NCBI RefSeq assembly: GCF_009831575.1
Contig: NZ_WUUT01000001.1
Span: 643,345-707,344 of the forward strand
From: Halovenus carboxidivorans
GTDB lineage: Archaea; Halobacteriota; Halobacteria; Halobacteriales; Haloarculaceae
Length of the DNA stretch: 64,000 bases
Direction of reading: 5' to 3'
Below the pieces are notes generated by a model. It worked only from the letters and a program-made list of their open reading frames with translations, made no database searches and had not been told where the DNA came from. Position 1 is the stretch's first letter. Every line of letters begins with the position of its first letter. Positions 1-8,913 of the stretch are shown here, in pieces. A program made the translations under genes and the position numbers.

Positions 1-37
1 CGGAGCTTTAGGTGCCCCCAGGCGCATAGGTAGGTGT

Positions 38-976
38 ATGTCAGACGACGCTGACGGAGACGAGATTCTGACGCCCGACGAGGCGTTCGCTCGACTCGGC
101 AACGAGACGCGGGTCGAGATACTCCGGTGTCTCGGGGAGGCGGGGCGACCGCTGCAGTTCTCGGAACTGCACGCCAGGACGGACGTACAGGATTCGGGAC
201 AGTTCAACTACCACCTCAGGAAACTCGTCGGACAGTTCGTGCACAAGACCGAGGAGGGGTACATGCTCAGTCGGATGGGCCGGCGGGTCGTCGAGGCGGT
301 GCTGTCGGGCGCGGTGACCGACACGCCGTCGCTCGAACGAACTCAGGTGGACGAGCCCTGCGAGTACTGCGGCGCGCCGATCGAGGTGACGTGGACCGAA
401 GGGAGCGTGCGGATGTTCTGCACGGAGTGTCCGGGTCAGTTCGGCCGCGCCTTCGACGGGGGGACGGGGACCGACGCCGAGGTGGGCTATCTGGGTCGGC
501 TTCCGCTCCCGGCGGCGGGCGTCCAGGATCGAACCCCGGCCGAACTTCTCCACGCGGCCCGAATCGCCGGCACTCTCGAAGTCTACGCCCTCTCGGCGGG
601 GGTCTGTCCGCGCTGCTCCGGCACCGTCGAGCGGGATATCTCGGTCTGTAAGGATCACGATGTCGACGGTGGCCTCTGTGAGAACTGTCAGAGCCGTCAC
701 GCCGTCGGGGTCAGTTTCCAGTGCACGAACTGTATCTACAAGGCCGGCGGCGGCCCCGGACTCGGCGTGATCACCGACACGGCGCTGCTGGCCTTCCTGA
801 TCGATCACGGCTACAACCCGATCGCCGGCGAGTCGATGACCGAGGTCAACCGGGTCCACCAGAAATACGACGAGGAGATCATCTCACTCGATCCGCTCCG
901 GGTCGAACTCACGTTCCACCTCGACGACGACTCGCTTTCGCTCACACTCGACGAGCAGTTGCGCGTACTCGAGTGA
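38..976 (+). CDS. ArsR-like winged-helix regulator with zinc-ribbon region
   Basis: The N-terminal 90 residues form an ArsR-type winged helix: a segment reading LGNETRVEILRCL, then a recognition region ending in FNYHLRKL, a spacing typical of haloarchaeal ArsR-like regulators. A Cys-rich segment follows (CEYCGAP near residue 108 and CTEC near 130) and a second Cys set lies near 193-234, so one or two zinc ribbons are likely. The protein is acidic and 312 residues long. The ATG sits 37 bases inside the window, so its promoter is mostly out of view. The ligand and targets cannot be read from the sequence. The next gene, rlmE, starts about 80 bases downstream on the same strand. Confidence 0.85.
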   Translation: MSDDADGDEILTPDEAFARLGNETRVEILRCLGEAGRPLQFSELHARTDVQDSGQFNYHLRKLVGQFVHKTEEGYMLSRMGRRVVEAVLSGAVTDTPSLERTQVDEPCEYCGAPIEVTWTEGSVRMFCTECPGQFGRAFDGGTGTDAEVGYLGRLPLPAAGVQDRTPAELLHAARIAGTLEVYALSAGVCPRCSGTVERDISVCKDHDVDGGLCENCQSRHAVGVSFQCTNCIYKAGGGPGLGVITDTALLAFLIDHGYNPIAGESMTEVNRVHQKYDEEIISLDPLRVELTFHLDDDSLSLTLDEQLRVLE

Positions 977-1056
977 CCGCGCACCGTGAGGAAGCACTGT
1001 CCGGTGGCGGTGGACGCTTCGCTACGCTTACCAGTCTCGGCCGTCTGTTCGTAGCT

Positions 1057-1842
1057 ATGAGCGACAAGGACATGTACTACAACAAGGCCAAACAGCAGGG
1101 CTATCGCGCCCGCTCGGCCTACAAACTCCAGCAACTCGACGAGACGGCCGGCCTGCTCGGTGACGGTGACACCGTCGTCGACCTCGGGGCCGCACCCGGC
1201 GGCTGGATGCAGGTCGCCGCCGAGCGCGTCGGCCCGACCGGAACCGTCGTCGGTGTCGACCGCCAGAATATCTCCGATCTCGACGACCCGGAGGCGACCG
1301 TCGAGTACGTCCGCGGGGACATCACCGAAGACTGGACGCGCGAGGAGATCCGCTCCGTCGTCGGCGCGGACGACGACCGACCGGTCGATGTCGTCGTCTC
1401 CGACATGGCGCCGAACATGAGCGGGGAGTACGATCTGGACCACGCGCGGTCGGTCCACCTCGCCCGGCAGGCGTTCGACGTGGCTACCGAACTGCTCGGT
1501 CCCGGCGGCGACCTCGCCGTGAAGGTCTTCGACGGCCGCGATCTGGCCGACCTCGAAGCCGACATCGACGAGGAGTTCGAGTACGTCCGCCAGATCCGCC
1601 CCGACGCGTCCCGGGACTCCTCCTCCGAGCTGTATCTCGTCGCGAAGAACTTCCTCACCGCCCCGGTTCGGCCGGGTGACACGCTGGAGGTCGAGATCAC
1701 CGATACCGGCGAGGAAGGCGACGGAATCGCCCGCGTCGACGGCTTTACGCTGTTCGTCCCCGACGCCGAGGAAGGGCAGTCCTACCGTGTTACGGTCGAC
1801 GACGTGAAACCGCGCTTCGGCTTCGCCGAAATTGTCGAGTGA
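1057..1842 (+). CDS. rlmE: 23S rRNA (uridine-2'-O-)methyltransferase RlmE with TRAM domain
   Basis: This 261-residue protein is an FtsJ/RlmE-type SAM-dependent 2'-O-methyltransferase. The N-terminus (RARSAYKLQQLDE) is the usual FtsJ substrate-binding start. VDLGAAPGGWMQVA near residue 45 is the SAM-binding loop. The expected K-D-K-E tetrad can be placed at the Lys of the SAYKL segment, the Asp of SDMAPNMSG, the Lys of AVKVF and a Glu in the SSELYLVAKNF segment. The last 60 residues are a TRAM-type RNA-binding beta barrel, an addition common in archaeal RlmE. The ATG at 1057 gives a family-typical N-terminus; further in-frame sequence upstream looks non-native. Confidence 0.95.
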   Translation: MSDKDMYYNKAKQQGYRARSAYKLQQLDETAGLLGDGDTVVDLGAAPGGWMQVAAERVGPTGTVVGVDRQNISDLDDPEATVEYVRGDITEDWTREEIRSVVGADDDRPVDVVVSDMAPNMSGEYDLDHARSVHLARQAFDVATELLGPGGDLAVKVFDGRDLADLEADIDEEFEYVRQIRPDASRDSSSELYLVAKNFLTAPVRPGDTLEVEITDTGEEGDGIARVDGFTLFVPDAEEGQSYRVTVDDVKPRFGFAEIVE

Positions 1843-1972
1843 CGCGGGCCCCGCGGACGCCGAGCGTTCTGTTCTCCGTATCTCGCCGCCCGAATGGGGA
1901 GGGGGTCCTCCGTCCTGAGACGAGACGGAATCGCCTCATTGATTGGCGGCGACGAGAATGTCCAGTTAGCAC

Positions 1973-2896
1973 GTGAAATACAGAAACGCAGTCCTGTTCG
2001 TCGTTCTCGCGGCGGCCTGGGGGAGCGCCTTCACCGCGATTCGCGCGGGCCTCGAGTTCTTCCCGCCGGTGTTGTTCGCCGCGCTCCGCTACGACCTGGC
2101 CGGTGTGATTATGCTCGGATACGCCGTCTACGCGACCGACCGCTGGCGGCCCCGAGACCGCTCGGAATGGCTCGTCGTCGCGGTCGGTGGGGTCTTCCTG
2201 ATCGCCGCCTACCACGCCTTCCTGTTCGTCGGTGAGCAGGGGACGACCAGCGCGGCGGCGGCGGTCGTGGTCAGCCTCTCGCCGGTGTTGACGACCGGGT
2301 TCGCTCGTGCGCTGTTGCCCGACGAGCGACTCACGACGCTCGGTCTGCTCGGCCTGGCAATCGGCTTCGTCGGCGTCGTCGTCCTGACCGATCCGGATCC
2401 CGACAACCTGGCGACGACTCGGACGGTCTCGCTCGGACTGGTCTTTCTCGCCACGCTCTCGTTTGCCTTCGGCAGCGTGCTGACCCGGCGGATCGAGGAC
2501 GACCTCCCCATCGAGACCATGGAGGCGTGGTCGATGTGTCTCGGCGCGCTGTTGATGCACGGACTCAGCCTCAGGCTGGGTGAGCGACTCGCCAGCGCGG
2601 AGTGGACCGCCGAGGGGATGATCGCGCTCGGCTATCTGAGTCTCGTCGCCAGCGCCGCGGGCTTTCTGATCTACTTCGACCTGCTGGATCGGCTGGGCCC
2701 CATCGAGATCAATCTCGTCTCGTACGCGGCCCCCTTTGCGGCGGCGGTCACCGGCGTCGTCTTTCTCGCGGAGACGCCCACCGCGGCCACCGCGGCGGGA
2801 TTCGCGCTGATCTGCTGTGGCTTCGCATTGATCAAACGCGAGGCGATACAGGAGGAACTGCAATCCGTTCGGGGCCGCGGCGTCTCCGGCGACTGA
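1973..2896 (+). CDS. EamA/DMT-family transporter
   Basis: The 307-residue product has about ten hydrophobic segments in two similar halves, the layout of EamA-domain drug/metabolite exporters. The start is a GTG immediately before AAA TAC (MKYRNAV...), which places the first membrane span at residues 5-25. EamA signatures such as AAWGSAFTAIRAGLEF in the first half and LVSYAAPFAAAVTGVVFLAE in the second are visible. The substrate is unknown. It stands alone, with about 120 bases before the DtxR gene. Confidence 0.9.
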   Translation: MKYRNAVLFVVLAAAWGSAFTAIRAGLEFFPPVLFAALRYDLAGVIMLGYAVYATDRWRPRDRSEWLVVAVGGVFLIAAYHAFLFVGEQGTTSAAAAVVVSLSPVLTTGFARALLPDERLTTLGLLGLAIGFVGVVVLTDPDPDNLATTRTVSLGLVFLATLSFAFGSVLTRRIEDDLPIETMEAWSMCLGALLMHGLSLRLGERLASAEWTAEGMIALGYLSLVASAAGFLIYFDLLDRLGPIEINLVSYAAPFAAAVTGVVFLAETPTAATAAGFALICCGFALIKREAIQEELQSVRGRGVSGD

Positions 2897-3019
2897 CCGG
2901 GCAGTTCTGGTCCCGATTTTCCGCTTTCGGCCCTGCTGGGCCTTCGTTTCCCGCTCTGAGCGGGGTGGCTCTCCCGGACAGTCGGCATACTTATACGCGG
3001 TTCCCTGCTAGATCCGGAT

Positions 3020-3712
3020 ATGTTGAGCGCGAAGATGGAGGACTATCTGAAGGCGATCTACGAGATCAAACAGCGGGAGGGGGAGCCGGTCTCGACATCC
3101 AGCATCGCCGACCTGCTCGACGTGACGCCGCCGACGGCGACCAGCATGATGGAGAAACTCGAACAGCGCGAACTGGTCGAACGCGAGAAGTACAAGGGCG
3201 TCGAACTCACCCGAGAGGGCGAAACTGTCGCGCTGGAAGTCCTCCGTCACCACCGCCTGCTCGAAACCTACCTGGCCGAACAGTTGGGCTACGACTGGGC
3301 GACCGTCCACGAGGAGGCAGACACGCTCGAACACCACATCAGCGAGGAGTTCGAGGAACGGGTCGCGGACGTGCTGGACGACCCGGAGGTCGACCCCCAC
3401 GGCGATCCGATCCCGAACGACGCGCTCGAACCGGTCGCAGAGGACGACGACCGCCGACTCAGCAACCACGGGGAAGGCGAACGCCTCGTCGTCACCCGCG
3501 TCCGTGACCGTGACCCGGAAGAACTCGATTACCTCCAGGAGGCGGGGCTCACCCCCGGCACCGTCGTGCTGATCGAGGAAGTCGCTCCCATCGGGCTGAT
3601 GAAGCTCCGACTCGACGACGACGGCACTGTCTCGCTGCCGGACTCGATCACCGAGGCGATCCGAGTGCGGCCGCCGGGTGAGACCGTCGAACCGGCCTCG
3701 GCCACGGAGTAA
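3020..3712 (+). CDS. DtxR/MntR-family metal-dependent regulator
   Basis: The 230-residue product begins MLSAKMEDYLKAIYEI, the classic DtxR/IdeR/MntR N-terminus. A winged helix follows (LLDVTPPTATSMMEKLE), then a metal-binding dimerisation domain with the expected E/H residues (LRHHRLLETYL, LEHHISEEFE), and an FeoA-like SH3 domain in the last 75 residues. Family knowledge says it represses Mn or Fe uptake genes when metal is bound. A TATA-like element (cttatac, near 2990) lies about 27 bases upstream of the ATG, fitting a very short leader. It ends 3 bases before an Lrp-TRASH regulator, so the two metal-type regulators probably form one transcript. Confidence 0.93.
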   Translation: MLSAKMEDYLKAIYEIKQREGEPVSTSSIADLLDVTPPTATSMMEKLEQRELVEREKYKGVELTREGETVALEVLRHHRLLETYLAEQLGYDWATVHEEADTLEHHISEEFEERVADVLDDPEVDPHGDPIPNDALEPVAEDDDRRLSNHGEGERLVVTRVRDRDPEELDYLQEAGLTPGTVVLIEEVAPIGLMKLRLDDDGTVSLPDSITEAIRVRPPGETVEPASATE

Positions 3713-3715
3713 TCC

Positions 3716-4303
3716 ATGCGAGATATCGACGAGACCGACGAGGAGATACTCACGCTCCTGCTCGAAGACAGCCGCAGACCCTACAGCGAAATCGCGGATG
3801 CCGTCGGGCTGTCCGCCCCGGCGGTCTCGGACCGCGTCGACCGCCTCCGCGAGGTCGGTCTGATCGAGAAGTTCACGGTCGAACTCGACCGCAGTCTGCT
3901 CCGTAGCGGCCACTCGTTACTTCTAACCCTCGAAGGCACTCCGGGGAGCGGCCCGTCTCTCGCCGAGACGCTCGAAGCCGACGACCGGACCGAGCACGTC
4001 TTCAGGACCGTCGACGACACCGTCGTCTGCACGCTCGTCGGCGACGAGAGCGACGTCGAGGCGCTGGTCGATGCCCTCGACGAGGAGCGGATCCGCGAGT
4101 ACGACATCCAACTGCTCGGCGGGAGTTCGTGGCAGCCGACCGTCCGGGACTCGACGCTCGCGCCGGAGTGTGTCGAGTGTGGCAACACCGTCACCAGCGA
4201 GGGCGAGCGCGAACGGATCGACGGCGAGTTGTATCACTTCTGCTGTTCGTCGTGTGCGGCGAGTTTCCGGGAGCGCTACGAGGAGTTACAGGACGGCGTC
4301 TAG
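3716..4303 (+). CDS. Lrp/AsnC-type regulator with C-terminal TRASH metal-binding domain
   Basis: Residues 1-55 are an AsnC-type HTH (IDETDEEILTLLLEDSRRPYSEIADAVGLS). A short ligand-binding-like middle follows. Residues 145-195 carry a TRASH domain with the Cys pattern CVECGNTV and CCSSC, preceded by a YHF motif. From family knowledge, haloarchaeal Lrp-TRASH proteins are copper-responsive regulators of a copper-exporting P-type ATPase; no such ATPase gene is in this window. The ATG follows the DtxR stop by 3 bases. The stop overlaps that of the convergent AI-2E gene in the tetranucleotide CTAG at 4300-4303. Confidence 0.9.
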   Translation: MRDIDETDEEILTLLLEDSRRPYSEIADAVGLSAPAVSDRVDRLREVGLIEKFTVELDRSLLRSGHSLLLTLEGTPGSGPSLAETLEADDRTEHVFRTVDDTVVCTLVGDESDVEALVDALDEERIREYDIQLLGGSSWQPTVRDSTLAPECVECGNTVTSEGERERIDGELYHFCCSSCAASFRERYEELQDGV

Positions 4304-5406
4304 TCGTTCGGGCTCTCCGAGGCGGGTTCTGAGGGTGGCTCGGAGCGACCGGCCTCCGGCATCTCGGGTTCGTCGTCGACGCTGGTCTGCGGGGTCGAAC
4401 CCTCGACGGTCTCGGTTTTCTTCTCTTTGAGCGTCTCCAGCGTCGCGACCAGTACGCCGATGACGATCGGGCCGACGAACAGGCCGACGAAGCCGAGCGT
4501 GTAGATCCCGCCGAAGACGCTGACGAGAATGATACCCGGGTTGAGCCGTGCGGACTTGTCGATGACGAGCGGGCGGGCGTAGTAATCGATCAGGCTAACG
4601 ACAGTCAGGCCGTAGACGAACAGAAACACTGCCGGAATCGTCTCGCCCAGAACGAACAGATACACCGCCGCGGGCGCCCAGACGAGAAAGGCCCCGATCA
4701 GCGGGAGGAAGGCGAGAATCGCCATCACGACGGTCCAGAAGAGCGGATTGGAGATACCGGCCAGCCAGAGACCGACGCCGGCGACGATCGACTGGACCAG
4801 CGCCGCGAAGGAGTGGCCCATCACCGCCCCCCACATCGTCTTGTTCACCTTCTCGAACAGGCGTTCGGTGTCGGCGTCGGGGAGCGGGCTGAGTTCTCTC
4901 AGCCAGGCGACGAACTCCTCGCCGTCCCGGAGCAGATAAAAGACCAGAAAGAGGACCATCGCGATCCCGAACGTGAACTCCAGTGTCGTCGAGAGGACGC
5001 CGGTGATCCCGCCGAAAAACACGTCGACGAGCCGTTCGGACAGCCCCGAAATCGAGGAGACCAGATCGACGTTCTGGCCGGTCAGTTCCTGGATTCGCCG
5101 TTCCAGTCTGGGTAGCTCGATGAACGAGTCCCCGCTGGCCGCCTGCCGGAGGTCATCGGTGAAGGCGTAGGCGACGTAGGCAATCGGAACGATGATCGCG
5201 ACGAGCGCCGCGGCGATGAGCGTGATTGCCGACGCGAACGACCCGATGACGGGTTCGAGTCGCCGATGTGCGGGGTACAGGACGTACGCGAGGACAATCG
5301 ACAACAGCACGTACTGGAGCACCGGTCGCACGATGACGAGCGCGAGCGCTGCGATAACTGCGAGCAACACGAACAACGCCCGCTCGTTGTCTCGCATCGC
5401 CTCCAT
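4300..5406 (-). CDS. AI-2E/PerM-family membrane protein
   Basis: This 368-residue protein has about eight hydrophobic segments in the PerM/AI-2E order: three spans in the first 80 residues, an extended amphipathic region at about 85-150, then five spans ending near 330. A charged acidic tail of about 40 residues follows. The conserved PLIGAFLVWAPAAVYLF and GPIVIGVLVATLETLKE segments fit the family. Characterised relatives export small molecules or act as Na+/H+ antiporters; the substrate here is open. The start could be the ATG at 5406 or the one at 5397. Confidence 0.88.
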   Translation of the reverse strand: MEAMRDNERALFVLLAVIAALALVIVRPVLQYVLLSIVLAYVLYPAHRRLEPVIGSFASAITLIAAALVAIIVPIAYVAYAFTDDLRQAASGDSFIELPRLERRIQELTGQNVDLVSSISGLSERLVDVFFGGITGVLSTTLEFTFGIAMVLFLVFYLLRDGEEFVAWLRELSPLPDADTERLFEKVNKTMWGAVMGHSFAALVQSIVAGVGLWLAGISNPLFWTVVMAILAFLPLIGAFLVWAPAAVYLFVLGETIPAVFLFVYGLTVVSLIDYYARPLVIDKSARLNPGIILVSVFGGIYTLGFVGLFVGPIVIGVLVATLETLKEKKTETVEGSTPQTSVDDEPEMPEAGRSEPPSEPASESPND

Positions 5407-5547
5407 ACGCTAGCCAACTCGTGAGTGTCCGGCGTCCGTTCGTCGGTCTGGACAGCACGTCATAACTCTATTTTTCTCTTCGAAGTCGAGCCCAATATAA
5501 CGGTCGGACTGTTGCAGACCGAGCAATGCTCCCGAGAGAAGTCGAAT

Positions 5548-5557
5548 GATATTAAAG
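5548..5557 (+). promoter_or_regulatory. TATA-type promoter of rps17e
   Basis: The A+T-rich element gatattaaagg starts 35 bases before the S17e ATG at 5583. The usual TATA-to-start-site spacing of about 25 bases predicts a transcript with a leader of roughly 5-10 bases. Confidence 0.6.
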
Positions 5558-5582
5558 GGAGACCACGTTAGCAACGACAACG

Positions 5583-5777
5583 ATGGCGATCAAACCTGCA
5601 TACGTCAAAAAGACGGGTCGGACGCTGATGGAGCAGTATCCCGACGCGTTCGGACCGGACTTCGAGCACAACAAAGAGGTCGTGATGGAACTCACGAACA
5701 TCGAATCCAAGGGGGTCCGAAACCGGATCGCGGGCTACGTGACCCGCAAGATGGCTGCGCCGCAGGAAGCGAACTGA
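5583..5777 (+). CDS. rps17e: 30S ribosomal protein S17e
   Basis: This 64-residue protein matches archaeal S17e: it starts MAIKPAYVKKTGRTLM and has the conserved segments HNKEVVMEL and SKGVRNRIAGYVTR. S17e is a small-subunit protein present in archaea and eukaryotes but not bacteria. Unlike the acidic neighbours it is rather basic, as expected of a ribosomal protein. It is monocistronic here, with its own promoter at about 5548 and the convergent purD gene 110 bases downstream. Confidence 0.97.
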   Translation: MAIKPAYVKKTGRTLMEQYPDAFGPDFEHNKEVVMELTNIESKGVRNRIAGYVTRKMAAPQEAN

Positions 5778-5886
5778 GTCTTTTGATCTGCGGTCGCTGA
5801 CTGTGACCGACGAGTCGCTTCTGTTTTCTGGATGCTCGGTATTCTGTCTCAGCACCGCGTACCGCTCAAAATAGCGCGACGGGCGA

Positions 5887-7206
5887 TTACTCCCCGCGGA
5901 GGTCGGCCATGTGATCGATCCGCTGCTGAACGAGGTCGGGTTTGCCGATGTCGTGGCGCACTCGGAGGCCGTCCTCGCCCGCCTCCCGGATCGCCGCGTC
6001 GGCGATCTCCTCGGCATCGGTGATCGACTCTGCGACGCCGACGACGGCGAACGACCGCGAGGTGGTCGTGTAGATGCCGTCGTCCCGCTCGTCGACGCTG
6101 GCGTAGTACAGCAGCGCGTCGCCGTCGCCGTGTTCCGCCGCGATCCGTGCCACGTCGTCGTCGTCGATGGCGACCTTCGTACCGGCTTCGGGGTCGGTCG
6201 GGTAGCCGTCGGGGACGGCGTACTTACAGACCGTCGCTCGCGGCGAGAAGGACAACTGCGGCAGCGACTCCTCCTCCCGAGCGGCCACCAGCACGTCGAG
6301 GAAGTTCGTGTTCAGCACCGGCAGCGTGTTCATCGCCTCCGGATCCCCGAAGCGGGCGTTGAACTCGACGACCTTGATCCCCTCGGTCGTGAGCATGAAC
6401 TGGCCGTAGAGCACGCCCTTGTACCCATCCAGCGCGTCGACGGTCGCTCGGAGCACGTCGACGGCCTCGTTGTACTCGGCCTCGGACATGAACGGCAGTT
6501 CCAGCGAGGCGTCGCTGTAGGCCCCCATTCCACCGGTGTTTGGCCCCTCGTCGCCCTCGTAGGCACGCTTGTGGTCCTGCACCGCCGGCGTGACCCGCAG
6601 TTGGCCGTTGGCGACGAAGGCCTGGATCGTAAACTCCTCGCCGACCAGCCGTTCTTCGAGGACGATCCGGTCGTACTCGGAGTCGCGAATGTACTCCTTG
6701 GCTTCTTCGGCTGTCACCTGATCGCCGATGACGCGGACACCCTTCCCGCCGGTCAGCCCCGCCGGCTTCACTGCCAGGTCGCCGTCGTACTCGTCGATGT
6801 ACTCGCAGGCGGCCTCCGTGTCCTCGAAGGTCTCGAAGTCGGGGCAGCCCGGGATGTCGTGTTTCCGCATGAACCGCCGCTGGAAGGCCTTGTCCGTCTC
6901 GATGCGGGCTTCGCTCTCCTGGGGTCCGAACGCGTAGACGCCCGCCTCGTCGAGCGCGTCGGCGACGCCGGCCTGGAGCGGGGCCTCCGGCCCGATCACC
7001 GCGAGTGTCGCTCCAACCTCCTCGGCGTAACTCCGAACGGCCGTCGGGTTCGTCGTCTCCAGCGTCTCGAATCCCGCAGCGAGCCGAGCGATTCCTGGGT
7101 TTCGGTTCCCCGCGCAGGCGTAGAGTGCGGCGTCGGTGTCGGCGAGCGCACGCGCAATCGCGTGCTCGCGGCCACCGCCCCCGACCAACAGCACTGTCTC
7201 GTCCAT
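5887..7206 (-). CDS. purD: Phosphoribosylamine-glycine ligase (GAR synthetase)
   Basis: PurD joins glycine to 5-phosphoribosylamine using ATP, the second step of de novo purine synthesis. The 439-residue protein starts MDETVLLVGGGGREHA, the standard PurD N-terminal GGGGREHA loop. It then carries the ATP-grasp region (KPAGLTGGKGVRV near residue 140) and VVEFNARFGDPEAMN near 285, which holds metal-binding residues. An upstream in-frame ATG at 7254 would add 16 residues of non-family sequence, so 7206 is chosen. The gene is single and convergent with rps17e. Confidence 0.97.
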   Translation of the reverse strand: MDETVLLVGGGGREHAIARALADTDAALYACAGNRNPGIARLAAGFETLETTNPTAVRSYAEEVGATLAVIGPEAPLQAGVADALDEAGVYAFGPQESEARIETDKAFQRRFMRKHDIPGCPDFETFEDTEAACEYIDEYDGDLAVKPAGLTGGKGVRVIGDQVTAEEAKEYIRDSEYDRIVLEERLVGEEFTIQAFVANGQLRVTPAVQDHKRAYEGDEGPNTGGMGAYSDASLELPFMSEAEYNEAVDVLRATVDALDGYKGVLYGQFMLTTEGIKVVEFNARFGDPEAMNTLPVLNTNFLDVLVAAREEESLPQLSFSPRATVCKYAVPDGYPTDPEAGTKVAIDDDDVARIAAEHGDGDALLYYASVDERDDGIYTTTSRSFAVVGVAESITDAEEIADAAIREAGEDGLRVRHDIGKPDLVQQRIDHMADLRGE

Positions 7207-7290
7207 ACACGTAGGCCCGACCGAACCGAGTGTAAAGCTTCCGCTTGCCGTCATCGTTCGGCCGCGAGAACCCTGCTCGGTGGCTGTCCG

Positions 7291-8016
7291 TTACAGCCGC
7301 CGCGTCGCCTCCAGTGAGATCTCGATCGCCCGCTCGACGTTGTTTTTCGCCTTCGCGGGCAGTTCGTCGTCCTCCGTCTCACCTTTCTGTGTCCCCTCGA
7401 CGAGATTCCCGTCGACGGTACAGATCGCCCCAGCGCGCATCCCCTTCCGGCGGGCGATGGTGAACAGCGCCGCGGCCTCCATCTCGACGGCCAGCAGCCC
7501 CGCGTCCTCCCACTCGGAGACGTACTCCTCGGTCTCGGCGTAGAAGGCGTCGTCCGTCGCAATCGGGCCGACGTGGACCGGTGCATCCCGATCCTCGGAC
7601 ACCTCGACCAGCGCGGTGAGTACGTCGTAGTCGGGGACGGCCGGGACTGTCGCGTCCTCGTAGCGTTTCGTCGTCCCCTCGTCTTTGGCCGCGCCCGTGG
7701 CGACGATCATATCTCCGATCTCGATTCCGGACTGCAGCGCGCCCGTCGTCCCGACGCGGAGGACCGTCTCGACGCCGACGGCCTCCAGTTCCTCGGCCGC
7801 AATCGCCGCCGAGGGCGAGCCGATCCCGGTCGAACAGATCGTCAGCTCTCGGCCCTCGTAGGTCGCGTTGACGAGTTTGTACTCGCGGTTGCTCGCGACG
7901 ACCGTGTGATCGTCGCAGTGGTTCGCGATCCGGTCGACCCGGCCGGGATCGCCGGGGACCAGCGCGATATCCGTGAGGTCTCCCTCCTCGACGAGCAGGT
8001 GTGGCTGTTTTGCCAT
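7291..8016 (-). CDS. udp: Nucleoside phosphorylase, probably uridine phosphorylase
   Basis: This 241-residue PNP/UDP-family enzyme shows the phosphate-binding GDPGRVDRIA near residue 22 and the RVGTTGALQ segment near 91. The family signature GLLAVEMEAAALFTIA near 185 contains the ribose-binding Glu-Met-Glu. The overall pattern and length fit archaeal uridine phosphorylases, which cleave uridine to uracil and ribose-1-phosphate. A broader purine/pyrimidine specificity cannot be excluded. The ATG at 8016 gives a family-typical MAKQPHLLV start. Confidence 0.9.
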   Translation of the reverse strand: MAKQPHLLVEEGDLTDIALVPGDPGRVDRIANHCDDHTVVASNREYKLVNATYEGRELTICSTGIGSPSAAIAAEELEAVGVETVLRVGTTGALQSGIEIGDMIVATGAAKDEGTTKRYEDATVPAVPDYDVLTALVEVSEDRDAPVHVGPIATDDAFYAETEEYVSEWEDAGLLAVEMEAAALFTIARRKGMRAGAICTVDGNLVEGTQKGETEDDELPAKAKNNVERAIEISLEATRRL

Positions 8017-8130
8017 GCCTGTTCGTTTCGGGCCACGGTACTAAAAGAAACGAAGGCTCTCCGGCGACGACCGTGGCGGGCCACTCCGAGTGAATAGGTC
8101 TTTTTCCCTGGCGTTCGAAGACCAGCCTGT

Positions 8131-8913
8131 ATGAACGGGATACTCGATCACACGATGATGCGCGTCGCGGACCTGGAGGAATCGATCGACTGGTACCAGA
8201 CGAACCTCGAATACGAGGAGAAAGACCGCTACGAGGGCGACGGTTTCACCATCGTGTATCTCGGCCCCGAAGAGATGCACGAGGACGGCGCACTGCTCGA
8301 ACTCACCCACAACGAGGGCGAAGACGACCTCGAACTCGGTGACGCCTGGGGGCACATCGCGGTCCGCGTCGAGGATGTCGAGGAGGCGTACTACGAACTG
8401 ATGGACAACGGCGTCGAGGACTACCGCCCGCCCGAGGAGAACCCGGGCTACGCCTTCGTCAAAGACCCCGACGGCCACGAGATCGAAATCGTCGAGCGCG
8501 ACCACGGTGCCCGATGGAGCATCGATCACACGATGATCCGCGTCGAGGACGCCGACGAGGCGCTCGGCTACTGGACGCGCAAGTTCGAGTACGACGAGGT
8601 CGGCCGCTGGGAGGCCGATACGTTCGCCAACTACTTCGTCGAACCGTCGGACGCGCCACAGGAGGCGATGAGCCTCGAACTGACCTACAACTACGACGGT
8701 CGTAGCTACACGATGGGCGACGCCTGGGGCCACGTCTGCGTCCGGATCGACGATCTGCAGGAGGACTGGGAGCAACTGATGACCCGCGAGTCGGCCGACT
8801 ATCGAGATCCCGAGTCGTGTGACAACCTCTACGCGTTCACGAAAGACCAGGACGGCCACGAGATCGAACTGATCGAACGCGACCTCTCCGCCGACTCGCT
8901 GTTCCCGTTCTAG
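8131..8913 (+). CDS. Tandem-domain VOC/glyoxalase-fold protein
   Basis: The 260-residue protein is an internal duplication. Residues 1-130 start ILDHTMMRVADLEESIDWY and residues 131-260 start SIDHTMIRVEDADEALGYW. Each half ends with DGHEIE(I/L)(V/I)ER, the typical end of a glyoxalase I-like unit, and each carries GDAWGH(I/V), so both halves keep possible His/Glu metal ligands. The likely role is lactoylglutathione-lyase-like or ring-cleaving dioxygenase-like chemistry; haloarchaea generally lack glutathione, so the thiol partner is uncertain. The stop lies in CTAG at 8910-8913, shared with the convergent deacetylase gene. Confidence 0.88.
   Translation: MNGILDHTMMRVADLEESIDWYQTNLEYEEKDRYEGDGFTIVYLGPEEMHEDGALLELTHNEGEDDLELGDAWGHIAVRVEDVEEAYYELMDNGVEDYRPPEENPGYAFVKDPDGHEIEIVERDHGARWSIDHTMIRVEDADEALGYWTRKFEYDEVGRWEADTFANYFVEPSDAPQEAMSLELTYNYDGRSYTMGDAWGHVCVRIDDLQEDWEQLMTRESADYRDPESCDNLYAFTKDQDGHEIELIERDLSADSLFPF

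Noticed and set aside
5911-7317. A 468-codon open frame opposite purD
   Set aside because: Same mirror-frame effect; purD on the minus strand is unambiguous.
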